NCBI RefSeq assembly: GCF_963675065.1
Contig: NZ_OY775905.1
Coordinates: forward strand, 632,501-696,500
Direction of reading: 5' to 3'
Length of the DNA stretch: 64,000 nt
DNA from: an uncultured Draconibacterium sp.
GTDB taxonomy: Bacteria > Bacteroidota > Bacteroidia > Bacteroidales > Prolixibacteraceae
Both the position numbers and the translations under genes were made by a program. The notes under the pieces were generated by a model. That model had not been told where the DNA came from, did not search any database, and was given only the letters and a program-made list of their open reading frames with translations. Positions 64,000-64,000 of this stretch are shown here, one piece after another. Every line of letters starts with the position of its first letter. The first letter of the stretch is position 1.

Positions 64000-64000
64000 A

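Overview
The window comes from a nitrogen-fixing member of the Bacteroidota. Supporting signs are TAnnTTTG/TTTG promoters in front of rRNA, tRNA and other genes, a short RpoD without region 1.1, lipoprotein boxes and SMP-30, DUF4369/TlpA-like and TonB proteins of that phylum. The gene content would suit a marine or anaerobic Marinilabiliales-type lineage, but genus cannot be read from the sequence. No plasmid, phage or intact insertion sequence is visible.

1-3.8 kb, minus strand: the upstream end of an rRNA operon (16S, tRNA-Ile, tRNA-Ala, 5' third of 23S). It is preceded by three Bacteroidota-type promoters exactly 175 bp apart.

3.8-19.4 kb, minus strand: a Mo-nitrogenase locus that could be one long transcription unit, in transcription order nifH, nifI1, nifI2, nifD, nifK, nifE, nifN, nifB, a NifX-like gene, a 2Fe-2S ferredoxin, nifV, an outer-membrane barrel gene, a HEPN-like gene and modABC. 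It combines catalytic subunits, FeMo-cofactor assembly, homocitrate supply, molybdate uptake and 2-oxoglutarate-sensing PII-type switches. A sigma54 promoter and two near-identical 20-bp palindromes exactly 100 bp apart lie upstream of nifH. A NifA-type activator is encoded 8 kb away at 27.6-29.1 kb.

19.8-26.2 kb, plus strand: a MarR regulator and an RND efflux operon. The RND pump gene carries a one-base frameshift. 26.2-27.0 kb is non-coding, with REP-like hairpins and an array of 21-bp units.

27.0-54.7 kb: mostly housekeeping genes in both orientations (pyrC, rmuC, ung, a KAS III enzyme, lpxH, ribF, prmC, ribD, cls, a PLP dehydratase, prsW, PNP, lpxK, sppA, folK, hflX, two tonB-like genes). 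Two unusual non-coding stretches interrupt them: a structured element at 41.4-41.9 kb and a second 21-bp array at 44.1-44.4 kb.

54.8-64 kb: tRNA-Ala(GGC), rpoD, a MEDS protein with a large PAS hybrid histidine kinase, a PQQ-type propeller protein, and a Y_Y_Y/LuxR regulator that runs off the window.

The least explained features are the two intergenic arrays, which keep a 21-bp register over 13-14 diverged units each, and the paired palindromes in front of nifH.
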